A stretch of DNA of 64,000 nt from JAPOUP01 sp026708635 (GTDB lineage: Bacteria > Pseudomonadota > Alphaproteobacteria > Rhodobacterales > Rhodobacteraceae): the NCBI GenBank assembly GCA_965200115.1, contig OZ241336.1, positions 3,348,001-3,412,000 on the forward strand, written 5' to 3'. The notes beneath the pieces are model-generated. The model searched no databases, was not told the DNA's origin, and saw only the letters and a program-made list of their open reading frames with translations. Of the stretch, positions 55,021 to 64,000 are shown piece by piece (position 1 is the first letter of the stretch; the number at the start of each line of letters is the position of its first letter). The position numbers and the translations under genes were made by a program.

Positions 55021-56351
55021 CACGTGCTATCGCACAGGCATTGGCGTTTTCCCTGTATCCCCTGCTGATCTGCATTCCCATGACGGCGGCGGCGCAGGGA
55101 CCGCTCAGGATCGAAATTACCGAAGGCGTCATCGAACCACTTCCCTTCGCGGCACCCACGTTTATCGCCCTGAACCCGAACGCGGGGGATCTGGCGGTTC
55201 GGATCACCGGGATCATCGCGGCGGATCTGGCGAACACGGGACTTTTCCGGGAAATCCCGTCGCAGGCCCATATCTCGACGGTGACCAGTTTCGACAGCCC
55301 GGTTCAGTTCTCCGACTGGAAGGCGATCAACGCCCAGGCGCTCGTGACGGGTTCGGTCGATGTCACCCCTGATGGCGTGTTGACGGTTACGTTCCGTGTC
55401 TTCGACGTTTTTTCCGAACGTCCCCTCGGCCAGGGCCTGCGTCTTTCGGCGTCGCGGGCGAGTTCGCGCCGGCTGGCGCATAAGATCGCGGACGAGGTCT
55501 ATAGCAGGATCACCGGTGAGGGAGGCTATTTCGATAGCCGTGTGGCCTTCATCAGCGAGGCCGGCCCGAAGGACGCCAGGCGCAAACGGCTGGCGGTCAT
55601 GGATTATGACGGAGCCAACGTAAGGTTCCTGACGGATGATTCGACCATTGTTCTCGCTCCCCGGTTTTCACCCAAGGGCGACACCGTGCTGTATACGTCC
55701 TACGAAACCGGCCGTCCGGGGATATTCGTGATCGGATTGGCGGATGGGGAGAAACGCGCGCTGCGCGGGACACCGGGAACGATGACGTTCGCGCCGAGGT
55801 TCTCACCCGACGGCTCCAAGGTCGTGTTTTCGCTGAGCCAGGGCGGCAACACCGATATCTTCAGCATGTCGATGGAATCGGGCGCGTTAACCCGGCTGAC
55901 CGCGAATCCGGCGATCGAGACGGCTCCAAGTTACTCGCCTGACGGCAAGCGGATCGTGTTTGAATCGGATCGATCGGGCACGCAGCAGCTCTACGTCATG
56001 CCGGCCGACGGAGGGGAGGCGTCCCGGATCAGCTACGGTCCCGGTCGTTACGGGACGCCGGTCTGGTCGCCGCGTGGCGATGTCATCGCTTTCACCAAGC
56101 AGCGCCGGGGGCGGTTCCACATCGGGGTGATGCGTACCGACGGTTCCGAGGAGCGGCTGCTCACCGCAAGCTTCCTTGACGAGGGACCGACTTGGTCCCC
56201 GAACGGCCGCGTGATCATGTTTACCCGGGAAAGTCGGGGTTCCGCCGGGGTTCCGGCGCTGTATTCAGTCGATATCTCGGGCCGCAACCTGCGACGGGTG
56301 CCGGTACAGGGCGCGGCTTCCGATCCCTCTTGGTCGCCGCTTCTGAGATGA
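55017..56351 (+). CDS. tolB: Tol-Pal system beta-propeller protein TolB
   Basis: A 444-residue periplasmic protein. The signal peptide is residues 1-26 (MTRAIAQALAFSLYPLLICI through TAAA, cut before QGPLRIEI), followed by the N-terminal Tol domain and a six-bladed WD-like propeller with repeated FSPDG/YSPDG/WSPNG motifs. I chose ATG 55017, which overlaps the tolA stop; an upstream extension to 54969 would bury the signal peptide. Confidence 0.96.
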   Translation: MTRAIAQALAFSLYPLLICIPMTAAAQGPLRIEITEGVIEPLPFAAPTFIALNPNAGDLAVRITGIIAADLANTGLFREIPSQAHISTVTSFDSPVQFSDWKAINAQALVTGSVDVTPDGVLTVTFRVFDVFSERPLGQGLRLSASRASSRRLAHKIADEVYSRITGEGGYFDSRVAFISEAGPKDARRKRLAVMDYDGANVRFLTDDSTIVLAPRFSPKGDTVLYTSYETGRPGIFVIGLADGEKRALRGTPGTMTFAPRFSPDGSKVVFSLSQGGNTDIFSMSMESGALTRLTANPAIETAPSYSPDGKRIVFESDRSGTQQLYVMPADGGEASRISYGPGRYGTPVWSPRGDVIAFTKQRRGRFHIGVMRTDGSEERLLTASFLDEGPTWSPNGRVIMFTRESRGSAGVPALYSVDISGRNLRRVPVQGAASDPSWSPLLR

Positions 56352-56412
56352 GTTACAATCGATCCAAACTCTGCTATCCGGTATATATTCAAGAATCAGG
56401 AAGATCCCTCAA

Positions 56413-56934
56413 ATGACGCAACTTTCCAAAGTACTTCTCTTGGTTTCGGGCCTCATGCTCGCCTCCTGCGCAAACACGGACAGATTCGCTAGCGGAACAG
56501 GTTCGGATGGAGCCGATGGCTACGGTCTGGGCGAGTCCGAAGTCATCGGCGATCCGGCACCCCTGAACGAGGAGGTGGCCGAATTCATCGACATGGTCGG
56601 GGACCGGGTCCACTTCGCCGTCGATCAAAGCACGCTGGATTCCTCGGCAAGGGAGATTCTAACGGCGCAGGCCGACTGGCTGTTCGGTAACGCCGGCTAC
56701 ACCGTCGTCATCGAAGGTCACGCCGACGAGCGAGGCACGCAGGAATACAACCTTGCCCTCGGTGCCCGTCGTGCCAGCGCCGTCCAGCAGTTTCTCATCG
56801 CCCAGGGCATCGCCCCTGAGCGGCTGGATATCGTTACCTATGGCAAGGAACGCCCCATCGAGATCTGTTCGGTGGAATCCTGCTATGAAAGGAACCGCCG
56901 CGCGGTGACGGTCCTTCTGGCCGCGGCGGGCTGA
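56413..56934 (+). CDS. pal: Peptidoglycan-associated lipoprotein Pal
   Basis: A 173-residue outer-membrane lipoprotein. The lipobox is LASC at residues 16-19. The OmpA-type peptidoglycan-binding domain follows (VHFAVDQSTLDSSAREIL, VVIEGHADERGTQEYNLALGARRA and VTYGKERP). The ATG follows an AGGAAG ribosome site. Confidence 0.97.
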   Translation: MTQLSKVLLLVSGLMLASCANTDRFASGTGSDGADGYGLGESEVIGDPAPLNEEVAEFIDMVGDRVHFAVDQSTLDSSAREILTAQADWLFGNAGYTVVIEGHADERGTQEYNLALGARRASAVQQFLIAQGIAPERLDIVTYGKERPIEICSVESCYERNRRAVTVLLAAAG

Positions 56935-56940
56935 TCGGCG

Positions 56941-57750
56941 ATGCGACCTGCCGCGTTCCTGACCGCGCTTGCCCTATGTTGGGCCGGGCCCGCCGTCGCG
57001 CAGGTCGGAACCTTGGCCGACATCCGGCAGGAGCTGTCGGCTCTCTATTCCGAAATACTGAAGCTGCAGCGGGAACTTTCCCCCAGCGGAAGCTCGGAAC
57101 CGGTGGTTGGTGGGGACGTGCTGCAGCGCGTTGACACGATAGAAGGCGAGATGCGGCGACTTACCGCGAGTACCGAACGGCTTGAGTTCCGGATTTCCCG
57201 GGTCGTTGAGGATGGGACAAACCGAATCGGTGACCTCGAGTTCCGGCTGTGCGAACTTGAGGCGGATTGTGATATCGCCTCTCTTGGCGGAACGCCGTCG
57301 CTCGGAGGAGAGGTCGCAGATGCCACCCCGGTCGATCCTGTACCGGAGGTTGAGCGGCCGCAGTTGGCCATCGGGGAACAGGCCGATTTTGACCGTGCGC
57401 GGCAGGCGCTTGAGCGGGACGATTTCCTTGTCGCCGCGGATCTGTTCCAGGGATTCACCGAGACGTATACGGACAGCCCCTTTGCCGGGGAGGCGCACTT
57501 CCTACGCGGTGAGGCGTATTCCGGTGCCGGTGAGACGTCACTGGCGGCCCGCGCCTACCTTGAGAGTTTTTCCGGAGAGCCCGGAGGTCATCGCGCCTCC
57601 GACGCGCTGTTTCGACTGGGCGAATCCCTTGCCGGGCTTGGCCAGACCGAAGAGGCGTGCCTGATGTTCGGACAGGTTGGCGTACGCTTTCCCGAGAGCC
57701 AGCATGTGGCGGTGGCAGACGCGGAATTCCTTCGCCTCGGCTGTCCGTGA
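56941..57750 (+). CDS. cpoB: Cell division coordinator CpoB (YbgF)
   Basis: A 269-residue periplasmic protein: signal peptide (residues 1-20, FLTALALCWAGPAVA), an N-terminal coiled coil (DIRQELSALYSEILKLQREL) and C-terminal TPR repeats (ADFDRARQALERDDFLVAAD and later blocks). It ties Tol-Pal action to septal peptidoglycan synthesis in characterised species. Its stop overlaps the tilS GTG. Confidence 0.93.
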   Translation: MRPAAFLTALALCWAGPAVAQVGTLADIRQELSALYSEILKLQRELSPSGSSEPVVGGDVLQRVDTIEGEMRRLTASTERLEFRISRVVEDGTNRIGDLEFRLCELEADCDIASLGGTPSLGGEVADATPVDPVPEVERPQLAIGEQADFDRARQALERDDFLVAADLFQGFTETYTDSPFAGEAHFLRGEAYSGAGETSLAARAYLESFSGEPGGHRASDALFRLGESLAGLGQTEEACLMFGQVGVRFPESQHVAVADAEFLRLGCP

Positions 57751-58979
57751 CCCTTGAAACAAGGGTTTTCGGTCAATTTGACGATCTGGCCCCGCTGATA
57801 GGTTCCAGGCCCGCTGTCGCCCTGTCGGGCGGCGGTGACAGTATCGCGCTGATGCATCTTCTCGCCCGCTGGTCGAAGGGTAGGGCGGTGTCGCCATATA
57901 CAGCGACCGTGGATCATTCCCTGCGCGCCGAAAGCGCCGCGGAGGTCGCTTTCGCCGAAGCGGCCGCAACGGGCGTCGGCCTACCCCATCAAACGCTGAA
58001 CTGGACAGGTTGGGACGGAACGGGCAATCTTCAGGACTCAGCCCGCATCGCCCGCAGATCGCTTATCGAGTCCTGGGCGAGGGACAGCCGCATCACATCC
58101 ATTCTTTCGGGGCATACCGCTGACGACCAGTCGGAGACTGTCCTGATGCGTCTGGCGCGTGGTTCTGGAGTTGATGGTCTGGCCGGTATGCGGATGAACG
58201 TCGTTCATGGCCTGCGTTGGCTGCGCCCGTTGCTTGGCGTTACGCGCCGTGAATTACGTGAATATCTGCTCGCGAATGACGCGTCCTGGATCGAGGATCC
58301 CTCGAATGACGATGCCCGTTTCGATCGGGTTAAGGCGAGGAAGCTGCTGACCACGCTTTCGGATCTTGGTCTGACCTCCGGGCGTCTCCAGGAAACGGCG
58401 CGACACATGCAGGCTGCCAAAGTGGTACTTGACGCCGCGATGTTTGATCTCGCGGAACGGATCGTTGTCCAGGATGAGGGGGATCTCTTGGTCGACTGCG
58501 CCGGGTTCGGGGCCGCGGCGGCCGAGACACGCTGTCGCCTTCTGGCCCGTGCGCTCATGTGGATATCCGGACGCGACCACCGCCCGAGGTTCGGTCCGCT
58601 ACGTGATCTGGCCGGGTCCCGCAGTGGAACGCTACACGGGTGCGCCCTCATCGATGGAGATCCGATGTTCCGGATCGTCCGCGAATATCAGGCTGTCAGG
58701 CATCATTCCCGTGGAACCGGCGATGTCTGGGACGGGCGCTGGCGTCTGGATGGACCCCATGCGGCCGCGCTTGTACTGCGCGCGCTCGGGCCGGAGGGTT
58801 TGCCGCAGGTTCCGGACTGGCGCGCGTCCGGGCGGCCGCGCGCGGCCCTAATGGCGACTCCCGCCGTCTGGCGCGGCGACACGCTTGTCGCGGCTCCGCT
58901 CGCGGGCATGCGGAGCGGATGGCGCGCATCGCTCAAGTGCCGCCGCGATGACTTTTTGGGTTCGTTGATGTCGCATTGA
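57747..58979 (+). CDS. tilS: tRNA(Ile)-lysidine synthetase TilS
   Basis: A 410-residue enzyme that converts C34 of the CAU-anticodon isoleucine tRNA to lysidine. The PP-loop ATP motif is ALSGGGDSIALMHLL; TVDHSLRAESAAEVAFA, SGHTADDQSETVLMRLARGSG and WLRPLLGVTRRELREYL are conserved. The start GTG 57747 overlaps the cpoB stop; an open frame upstream to 57657 lies inside cpoB. Confidence 0.95.
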   Translation: MTLETRVFGQFDDLAPLIGSRPAVALSGGGDSIALMHLLARWSKGRAVSPYTATVDHSLRAESAAEVAFAEAAATGVGLPHQTLNWTGWDGTGNLQDSARIARRSLIESWARDSRITSILSGHTADDQSETVLMRLARGSGVDGLAGMRMNVVHGLRWLRPLLGVTRRELREYLLANDASWIEDPSNDDARFDRVKARKLLTTLSDLGLTSGRLQETARHMQAAKVVLDAAMFDLAERIVVQDEGDLLVDCAGFGAAAAETRCRLLARALMWISGRDHRPRFGPLRDLAGSRSGTLHGCALIDGDPMFRIVREYQAVRHHSRGTGDVWDGRWRLDGPHAAALVLRALGPEGLPQVPDWRASGRPRAALMATPAVWRGDTLVAAPLAGMRSGWRASLKCRRDDFLGSLMSH

Positions 58980-59058
58980 AGATTCCGGTCCGCGCCCTAT
59001 CTTAGGCGATGGACCCGTCGTGGATGGCGGATTTCCGCGCGAGACAGGAGAGATTGCT

Positions 59059-60999
59059 TTGATCAATTTGCGCAACATCGCCTTCTGGGCCGTTCTGTTC
59101 CTTCTGGCGCTGGCGCTGTTCAATCTGTTTAGCGGGGGACAGTCCACGATTTCGTCGCGCTCCGTGGGATTTTCGGATTTCATCAGCAGCGTCGAAAACG
59201 GCGAGGTTTCGAGTGTGACGCTGGACGGCGAGCGGGTCATGTTCCGCGGGGTCGACGAGAGTGACTACGTAACCATCGTTCCGAACGGTACCGATATCAC
59301 GGACCGGTTGATCGAGAACGGTGTCGCCGTCACGGCGGAACCGCAGGAGCAGTCGGGCTTTATGTCCTTGATCATAAGTTTCCTTCCGTTTCTCGTTCTG
59401 ATCGGGGTCTGGATCTATTTCATGAACCGCATGCAGGGCGGGGGCCGGGGCGGAGCGATGGGTTTCGGTAAGTCCCGCGCGAAGCTTCTGACGGAGAAGC
59501 ATGGACGCGTCACCTTTGACGATGTCGCGGGTATTGACGAGGCCAAGGAGGAGTTGGAGGAGATCGTTGAGTTTCTTCGCAATCCGCAGAAGTTCTCGCG
59601 CCTTGGTGGCAAGATTCCGAAAGGTGCCCTTCTGGTGGGTCCACCGGGAACCGGAAAGACGCTTCTGGCCCGCGCGATCGCGGGTGAGGCGGGCGTGCCG
59701 TTCTTCACGATTTCCGGCTCGGATTTCGTCGAGATGTTCGTCGGTGTCGGAGCCTCCCGTGTCCGTGACATGTTCGAGCAGGCGAAGAAGAACGCTCCGT
59801 GTATCCTGTTCATCGACGAGATCGATGCGGTCGGCCGGTCCCGTGGCGTGGGTTACGGTGGCGGTAATGACGAGCGTGAGCAGACTCTGAATCAGCTTCT
59901 GGTGGAGATGGACGGGTTCGAGTCCAACGAGGGGATCATTATCGTCGCCGCTACGAACCGTCCGGACGTGCTTGATCCCGCTTTGCTGCGTCCGGGCCGG
60001 TTCGATCGCCAGGTCCAGGTCCCGAACCCGGATATTAAGGGAAGGGAAAAGATTCTTGGGGTGCACGCCCGAAAGGTTCCTCTCGGTCCTGACGTGGACC
60101 TGAGAATCATCGCCCGCGGCTCACCGGGGTTTTCGGGGGCCGATCTGGCGAATCTGGTCAATGAAGCCGCTTTGATGGCGGCGCGGGTCGGTAGGCGTTT
60201 CGTCACGATGGAGGATTTCGAGAACGCGAAAGACAAGGTGATGATGGGGTCGGAACGCCGATCGATGGTGATGACCGAGGACGAGAAGAAGCTGACGGCC
60301 TATCATGAGGCGGGTCATGCGATTGTCGGACTCAGCGTGCCCCAGCACGATCCGATCCATAAGGCAACGATCATCCCCCGGGGACGTGCGTTGGGTCTCG
60401 TACTCAGTCTGCCCGAGCGGGACCAGCTGTCGGTTACGTTCACGAAATACAAGTCCAAGATCGCAATGGCTATGGGCGGCCGTGTTGCCGAGGAATTGAT
60501 TTTCGGGGAAGAGAACGTCACTTCGGGGGCGGCGTCCGACATCCAGCAGGTAACGAAGATAGCCAGGGCCATGGTCACCCAGTTCGGGTTCTCCGATGAG
60601 TTGGGCTATGTTGATTACGCGAACGAGCAGCAGAGTTTTCTTGGCACGTACAATACGCCCGCCAATGTCGCTCCCGACACCCAGGAGCGGATCGATGCCG
60701 AGGTGAAACGCATTGTCGACGAAGGTTACGACGTCGCCAAGCGCATCCTCTCGGAGAAGAAAAACGATCTGCACAGGCTGGCTGAAGGACTTCTGGAATA
60801 CGAGACCCTGACCGGTGATGAGATCACCAAGGTTATCGCCGGCGATCCGCTTGGTCGGGATGACGACGATGCCCCGACGCAAGCGGGCGCGAAAGCGAGC
60901 GTCGCCTCGATTCCCAAGACCGGGCCCGGGACCGGACGCAGGGGTGGACGTAGGGGTAAGCCACCTGATAGTGGCGTGGTAACCGAACCTTCGACCTGA
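59059..60999 (+). CDS. ftsH: ATP-dependent zinc metalloprotease FtsH
   Basis: A 646-residue membrane AAA+ protease. Two membrane helices (residues about 6-26 and 107-127), Walker A GPPGTGKT, Walker B ILFIDEIDAVG, second region of homology ATNRPDVLDPALLRPGRFDRQ, and zinc motif HEAGH. The start is best placed at TTG 59059 (MINLRNIAFWAVLF) behind AGGAG; the frame is open to 59020. A basic, glycine-rich C-terminal tail (GRRGGRRGK) is typical of the group. Last gene of the tol-pal neighbourhood. Confidence 0.96.
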   Translation: MINLRNIAFWAVLFLLALALFNLFSGGQSTISSRSVGFSDFISSVENGEVSSVTLDGERVMFRGVDESDYVTIVPNGTDITDRLIENGVAVTAEPQEQSGFMSLIISFLPFLVLIGVWIYFMNRMQGGGRGGAMGFGKSRAKLLTEKHGRVTFDDVAGIDEAKEELEEIVEFLRNPQKFSRLGGKIPKGALLVGPPGTGKTLLARAIAGEAGVPFFTISGSDFVEMFVGVGASRVRDMFEQAKKNAPCILFIDEIDAVGRSRGVGYGGGNDEREQTLNQLLVEMDGFESNEGIIIVAATNRPDVLDPALLRPGRFDRQVQVPNPDIKGREKILGVHARKVPLGPDVDLRIIARGSPGFSGADLANLVNEAALMAARVGRRFVTMEDFENAKDKVMMGSERRSMVMTEDEKKLTAYHEAGHAIVGLSVPQHDPIHKATIIPRGRALGLVLSLPERDQLSVTFTKYKSKIAMAMGGRVAEELIFGEENVTSGAASDIQQVTKIARAMVTQFGFSDELGYVDYANEQQSFLGTYNTPANVAPDTQERIDAEVKRIVDEGYDVAKRILSEKKNDLHRLAEGLLEYETLTGDEITKVIAGDPLGRDDDDAPTQAGAKASVASIPKTGPGTGRRGGRRGKPPDSGVVTEPST

Positions 61000-61002
61000 A
61001 TA

Positions 61003-61018
61003 CGTTTCCGGCGTGGTG
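61003..61018 (+). other. Small hairpin downstream of ftsH
   Basis: CCGGC and GCCGG pair around a 5-base loop shortly after the ftsH stop. No clear T-run follows, so it is at most a weak terminator or 3' stabilising stem. Confidence 0.3.
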
Positions 61019-61174
61019 CCGGATAATCCGTTGGCTCGGTCGGTATCGGCCTCGCGCCTGGGATTCCGGGCTTCGGATATATCCAGGGTCGCGCCTCCGG
61101 ATCCGCGTTTTCATGCATGTTGCCGGAAATTCCGCGTTACGCTACCCTGAACCCACCAAATGCGGGAGCATGGT

Positions 61175-61840
61175 ATGGACGCCCGAGTCAAACCGGCGGT
61201 GAAATCGCGTCGTATAGCGACGTACCGGGATGTCCTGGACGCGCCACCCGGCATGGTGGCCGAGGTGCTCGCCGGCGTCCTCCACACCCAGCCGAGGCCC
61301 GCCATGCGCCACGCCTGGGCGAGTTCGCGCCTGGGCGGGCGCCTTGACGGGCCGTTCAACCCCGGAGACGGCCCCGGCGGCTGGTGGATCGTCTTCGAGC
61401 CGGAGCTGCACCTGGGCGCCGACATCGTGGTGCCGGACCTGGGCGGCTGGCGGCGCGACACCATGCCCGACTACCCCGACACCGCCTACTGCACCGTCGC
61501 CCCCGACTGGGCCTGCGAGGTGCTCTCTCCCTCGACCCGGCGCATAGACCGCCACGAGAAGTCGGGGATCTACGCCCGCGAGGGCGTCTCCCACCTGTGG
61601 TTCGTCGATCCCGACGCCAGGACGCTGGAGGCGTTCGAGCTGCGGGAGGGCCGGTGGGTCCTGCTGGCCACGCTGGCCGACGGCGCCCCGGTCTCGCTCC
61701 CGCCCTTCGACGCCGTCACCTTCCCGCTCGACGCGCTCTGGCCGGACAGCGTTTCGGATCTCGATGATGGTGAGGGTTATGCGCGGGACGGGAGTTCGAT
61801 TTCCTCTCGGAGGAATCCTTCCGGGCCCGGAACGCGGTGA
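61175..61840 (+). CDS. Uma2-family putative endonuclease (DUF820)
   Basis: A 221-residue PD-(D/E)xK-fold protein. The fold motifs are visible: LGADIVVPDLGGW (Asp), CEVLSPSTRRIDRHEKSGIYAREGV (Glu, Lys) and HLWFVDPDARTLEAFEL. The start ATG 61175 follows GGGAG. Biological role unknown. Its bases look more C-rich at third positions than in the neighbouring tol and ftsH genes, which may mean it arrived by transfer. It stands alone. Confidence 0.85.
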   Translation: MDARVKPAVKSRRIATYRDVLDAPPGMVAEVLAGVLHTQPRPAMRHAWASSRLGGRLDGPFNPGDGPGGWWIVFEPELHLGADIVVPDLGGWRRDTMPDYPDTAYCTVAPDWACEVLSPSTRRIDRHEKSGIYAREGVSHLWFVDPDARTLEAFELREGRWVLLATLADGAPVSLPPFDAVTFPLDALWPDSVSDLDDGEGYARDGSSISSRRNPSGPGTR

Positions 61841-62170
61841 CAGTGTCGGAGGGACGTGCCCACGTAGGTAACCGTCCGTCCGGCGGCTGTCCATCATTCG
61901 ATCCTGAAGCGCGGTCTGTACCGGCTGGGCATAGCGCTCCTAAGTTATGGTGAGGTGAGAGCCGCGCCGTTCCAGGCAACGATGTTCCGACCTACCTAAG
62001 GGCGTATGTCCGCAATGGAGTTGATAGGGTATCGGGTGTGTACTCAGTGAAATTTGAGTCACGAACCGAGTACGGCCTGAAATGTCTTGTGAGCGACTGG
62101 GCCGGCCAGAACCGCGACCATGACGTAAACCCCATGGTAAACCCGCTTGGGCGCAATGTTCGCCGGTGAC
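61841..62170. other. Intergenic stretch between Uma2 gene and TRAP permease
   Basis: About 330 bp between convergent genes. I see no gene, repeat or clear terminator in it. Confidence 0.5.
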
Positions 62171-64000
62171 TTACCTGGGAAACCTTGAATTGACTGTTTC
62201 CGGTAAAGCCCGGCCCATCCTTCGGCGTTGTAAAAGGTATACAAATCCAAGAAGAAGCACTGCGGGCAGGTAGAATATTTCCTTCGGCAGCCGCTCGGCC
62301 TCCGCACGGATATTGCTTACCACAACCGGGTCGTCACCGAAATAGTCAAACAGCGTGCCGATCTTTTCGAAGAACGGCGTCTGGGGGAATGGTTCCTCAA
62401 CCCTTGCCAGCCCATCTTCGAGAACTATCGTGAGCCCCGCGGCTTCCAATCTTTGGATGGCCTCCGCCCGTTGTCCCATCGGTACGAGGATTGTCGTTGA
62501 TGTGTTTTCCCCGGTATCGAAGTCCGGTCCGGAAATAACGAATGTAAGAACGCCATTGTCCGGAGTATCACCCACGATGTCGTAGACCAGGCTCGGGTTG
62601 CTGTCTTCATAGCGTGGCTGGAACTGATCCAGCCAATATCCCGGACGGAAAAGCGTGAATGCGACCAGCAGCAGGACCGCACTTTCCCAAATCCTGTTCC
62701 GGGTCAGCCAGAAACCCTGTGTCGCGGCGGCGAAAAGGAGCATGGCGATCACCGCGACGATGAATACGAAAACCGCCTTCAACGGAGTTACGTCGATCAG
62801 CAGGAGTTCCGTGTTGAAAATGAACAGGAACGGCAGGAGGGCCGTGCGAATGTCGTAGGCAAAGCCCTGGACCCCGGTTTTGATCGGATCGCCCTTGGAA
62901 ATCGCCGCGGCCGCGAAAGCGGCGAGACCCACCGGTGGTGTATCATCCGCCAGAATGCCGAAATAGAACACGAACAGGTGCACCGCGATGAGCGGAACGA
63001 TAAGACCGGATTTCGCCGCCAGCGCCAGGATTACGGGAGCCATCAGCGATGAGACGACAATGTAATTCGCCGTCGTCGGCAATCCCATTCCCAGGATCAG
63101 ACTCATGACCGCGACCAGCAGCAGCATGATCATCAGGTTGCCGCCCGAGAGGAATTCGACCAGCTCACCGACGATCTGGTGCGCGCCGGTAAGGGAGATC
63201 GTACCGACGATGATCCCCGCGGCCCCGGTGGCGACCGAAATACCGATCATGTTCCTTGATCCGGAAACCATGCCTTCCAGCCATTCCCGCCAGCCTCGCC
63301 ACCACGCGGAGACGAGGTCACCCTCTCCGCGCATCGCCGCCTTGATGGGATGCTGGGTGAGCGCGACCGTAATCATCGCAAGCGTTGCCCAGAAAGCCGA
63401 GAAACCCGGAGAGAGACGTTCTATCGTGATGCACCAGATAAGGATCACGATGGGTAGAATGTAGTACAGTCCGGTTATCGCGGTCTTCCCTGCCTCAGGT
63501 AATTCTGTGATAGGCGCGTCCGGCGGGTCGACCGTCAGATCCGGTTGCCGCGATGCCAGCCACAGGAGAATCAGGTAAGCTATGGAGCAGAGGGCGACCA
63601 CGATGGCGAAAGCCGCGTTTGGCGCCGCGGTCTTGATCCAGCCAAGCCCGTAGTGAACCGCGATTCCGAGCACGGCGATGCCGATGAAACCGCCGAGAAA
63701 GCCAATCAGCTTGGTCGCGAAAGTCAGTGTGGACGGTGGTTTCCTCAGGCCTTTCAGGTTCAGTTTCATCGCTTCGAGATGCACGATGTAGACGAGCGCG
63801 ATATAGCTCACCAGCGCGGGCAGCAGCGCGTGCTTGATGATCTCCGTGTAGCTTACGCCCGTGAACTCCGAGATCAGGAAAGCTGCGGCACCCATCACGG
63901 GCGGCGTAAGCTGACCGTTTGTTGATGAGGCGACCTCCACCGCCCCGGCTTTCTCTGGTGAGAACCCCGTGCGCTTCATCAGGGGAATGGTGAAGGTGCC
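62171..64000 (-). CDS. TRAP transporter fused 4TM/12TM permease (TAXI type), 3' part
   Basis: The visible 609 residues are the C-terminal part; the frame runs off the right edge without a start (GTFTIPLMKRTGFSPEKAGA is internal). The family segment EVASSTNGQLTPPVMGAAAFLISEFTGVSYTEI, MGLPTTANYIVVSSLMAPVILALA and FYFGILADDTPPVGLAAFAAAAIS identify a DctM-type permease of the fused TAXI group. Many membrane helices follow, with a soluble stretch near residues 470-560. It imports organic acids with a periplasmic binding protein, which is not in this window. Confidence 0.93.
   Translation of the reverse strand, partial: GTFTIPLMKRTGFSPEKAGAVEVASSTNGQLTPPVMGAAAFLISEFTGVSYTEIIKHALLPALVSYIALVYIVHLEAMKLNLKGLRKPPSTLTFATKLIGFLGGFIGIAVLGIAVHYGLGWIKTAAPNAAFAIVVALCSIAYLILLWLASRQPDLTVDPPDAPITELPEAGKTAITGLYYILPIVILIWCITIERLSPGFSAFWATLAMITVALTQHPIKAAMRGEGDLVSAWWRGWREWLEGMVSGSRNMIGISVATGAAGIIVGTISLTGAHQIVGELVEFLSGGNLMIMLLLVAVMSLILGMGLPTTANYIVVSSLMAPVILALAAKSGLIVPLIAVHLFVFYFGILADDTPPVGLAAFAAAAISKGDPIKTGVQGFAYDIRTALLPFLFIFNTELLLIDVTPLKAVFVFIVAVIAMLLFAAATQGFWLTRNRIWESAVLLLVAFTLFRPGYWLDQFQPRYEDSNPSLVYDIVGDTPDNGVLTFVISGPDFDTGENTSTTILVPMGQRAEAIQRLEAAGLTIVLEDGLARVEEPFPQTPFFEKIGTLFDYFGDDPVVVSNIRAEAERLPKEIFYLPAVLLLGFVYLLQRRRMGRALPETVNSRFPR

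Noticed and set aside
1..64000. tRNA or rRNA genes
   Set aside because: I looked for cloverleaf-like segments and rRNA signatures in the intergenic stretches and saw none I could support by eye.

Overview
This 64 kb window comes from a GC-rich alphaproteobacterium, most likely a member of the Rhodobacterales (Roseobacter/Paracoccaceae type). The evidence is the gene order ruvC-ruvA-ruvB-ybgC-tolQ-tolR-tolA-tolB-pal-cpoB-tilS-ftsH, the trio ccmI-ruvX-DUF1289, a sarcosine oxidase cluster soxB-D-A-G, a TAXI-type fused TRAP permease and frequent GTG/TTG starts with ATGA/GTGA overlaps.

Layout. 1-11019 is a very long type I-C CRISPR array. By hand count it has 136 complete 32-bp repeats plus a partial one at the window edge, so its far end lies outside. 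The array is transcribed leftward from a leader at about 11020-11185. It is split by an IS1634-like insertion sequence (8803-10838) that sits inside one spacer and is flanked by a 6-bp target duplication. Only three repeats remain joined to the leader. The complete type I-C operon cas3-cas5-cas8c-cas7-cas4-cas1-cas2 follows (18794 down to 11186, minus strand).

19933-21288 is a class III aminotransferase. 21733-26830 is a mobile-element graveyard upstream of dusA. It holds a 2.5 kb transposable element with matching inverted ends and a 5-bp target duplication, which carries a DNA adenine methylase next to a nonsense-mutated transposase. It also holds a broken plasmid-type ParB, an apparently intact Xre/RES toxin-antitoxin pair, a plasmid-protein relic and a truncated integrase that faces away from the 5' end of dusA.

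26938-64000 is mostly core chromosome. It contains dusA and a putative dioxygenase-like gene, the ccmI-ruvX-DUF1289 operon, sarcosine oxidase, an unusual protein joining an RNA polymerase alpha-CTD-like domain to a sigma region 4 helix-turn-helix, iron superoxide dismutase, a RarD-type permease overlapping a LOG-family gene, a LysM protein, an Atm1-type ABC exporter, exonuclease III, an A-type Fe-S carrier, a dGTPase-like gene, kynureninase, a DUF1127 protein, the ruv and tol-pal clusters, tilS, ftsH, a Uma2-type gene and the 3' part of a TRAP permease.

The most interesting items are the array and its history (IS insertion with a reconstructable spacer, several families of near-identical spacers that keep a common reading frame, and a repeated leader motif), the methylase-carrying transposon, and the alpha-CTD/sigma-4 hybrid protein.
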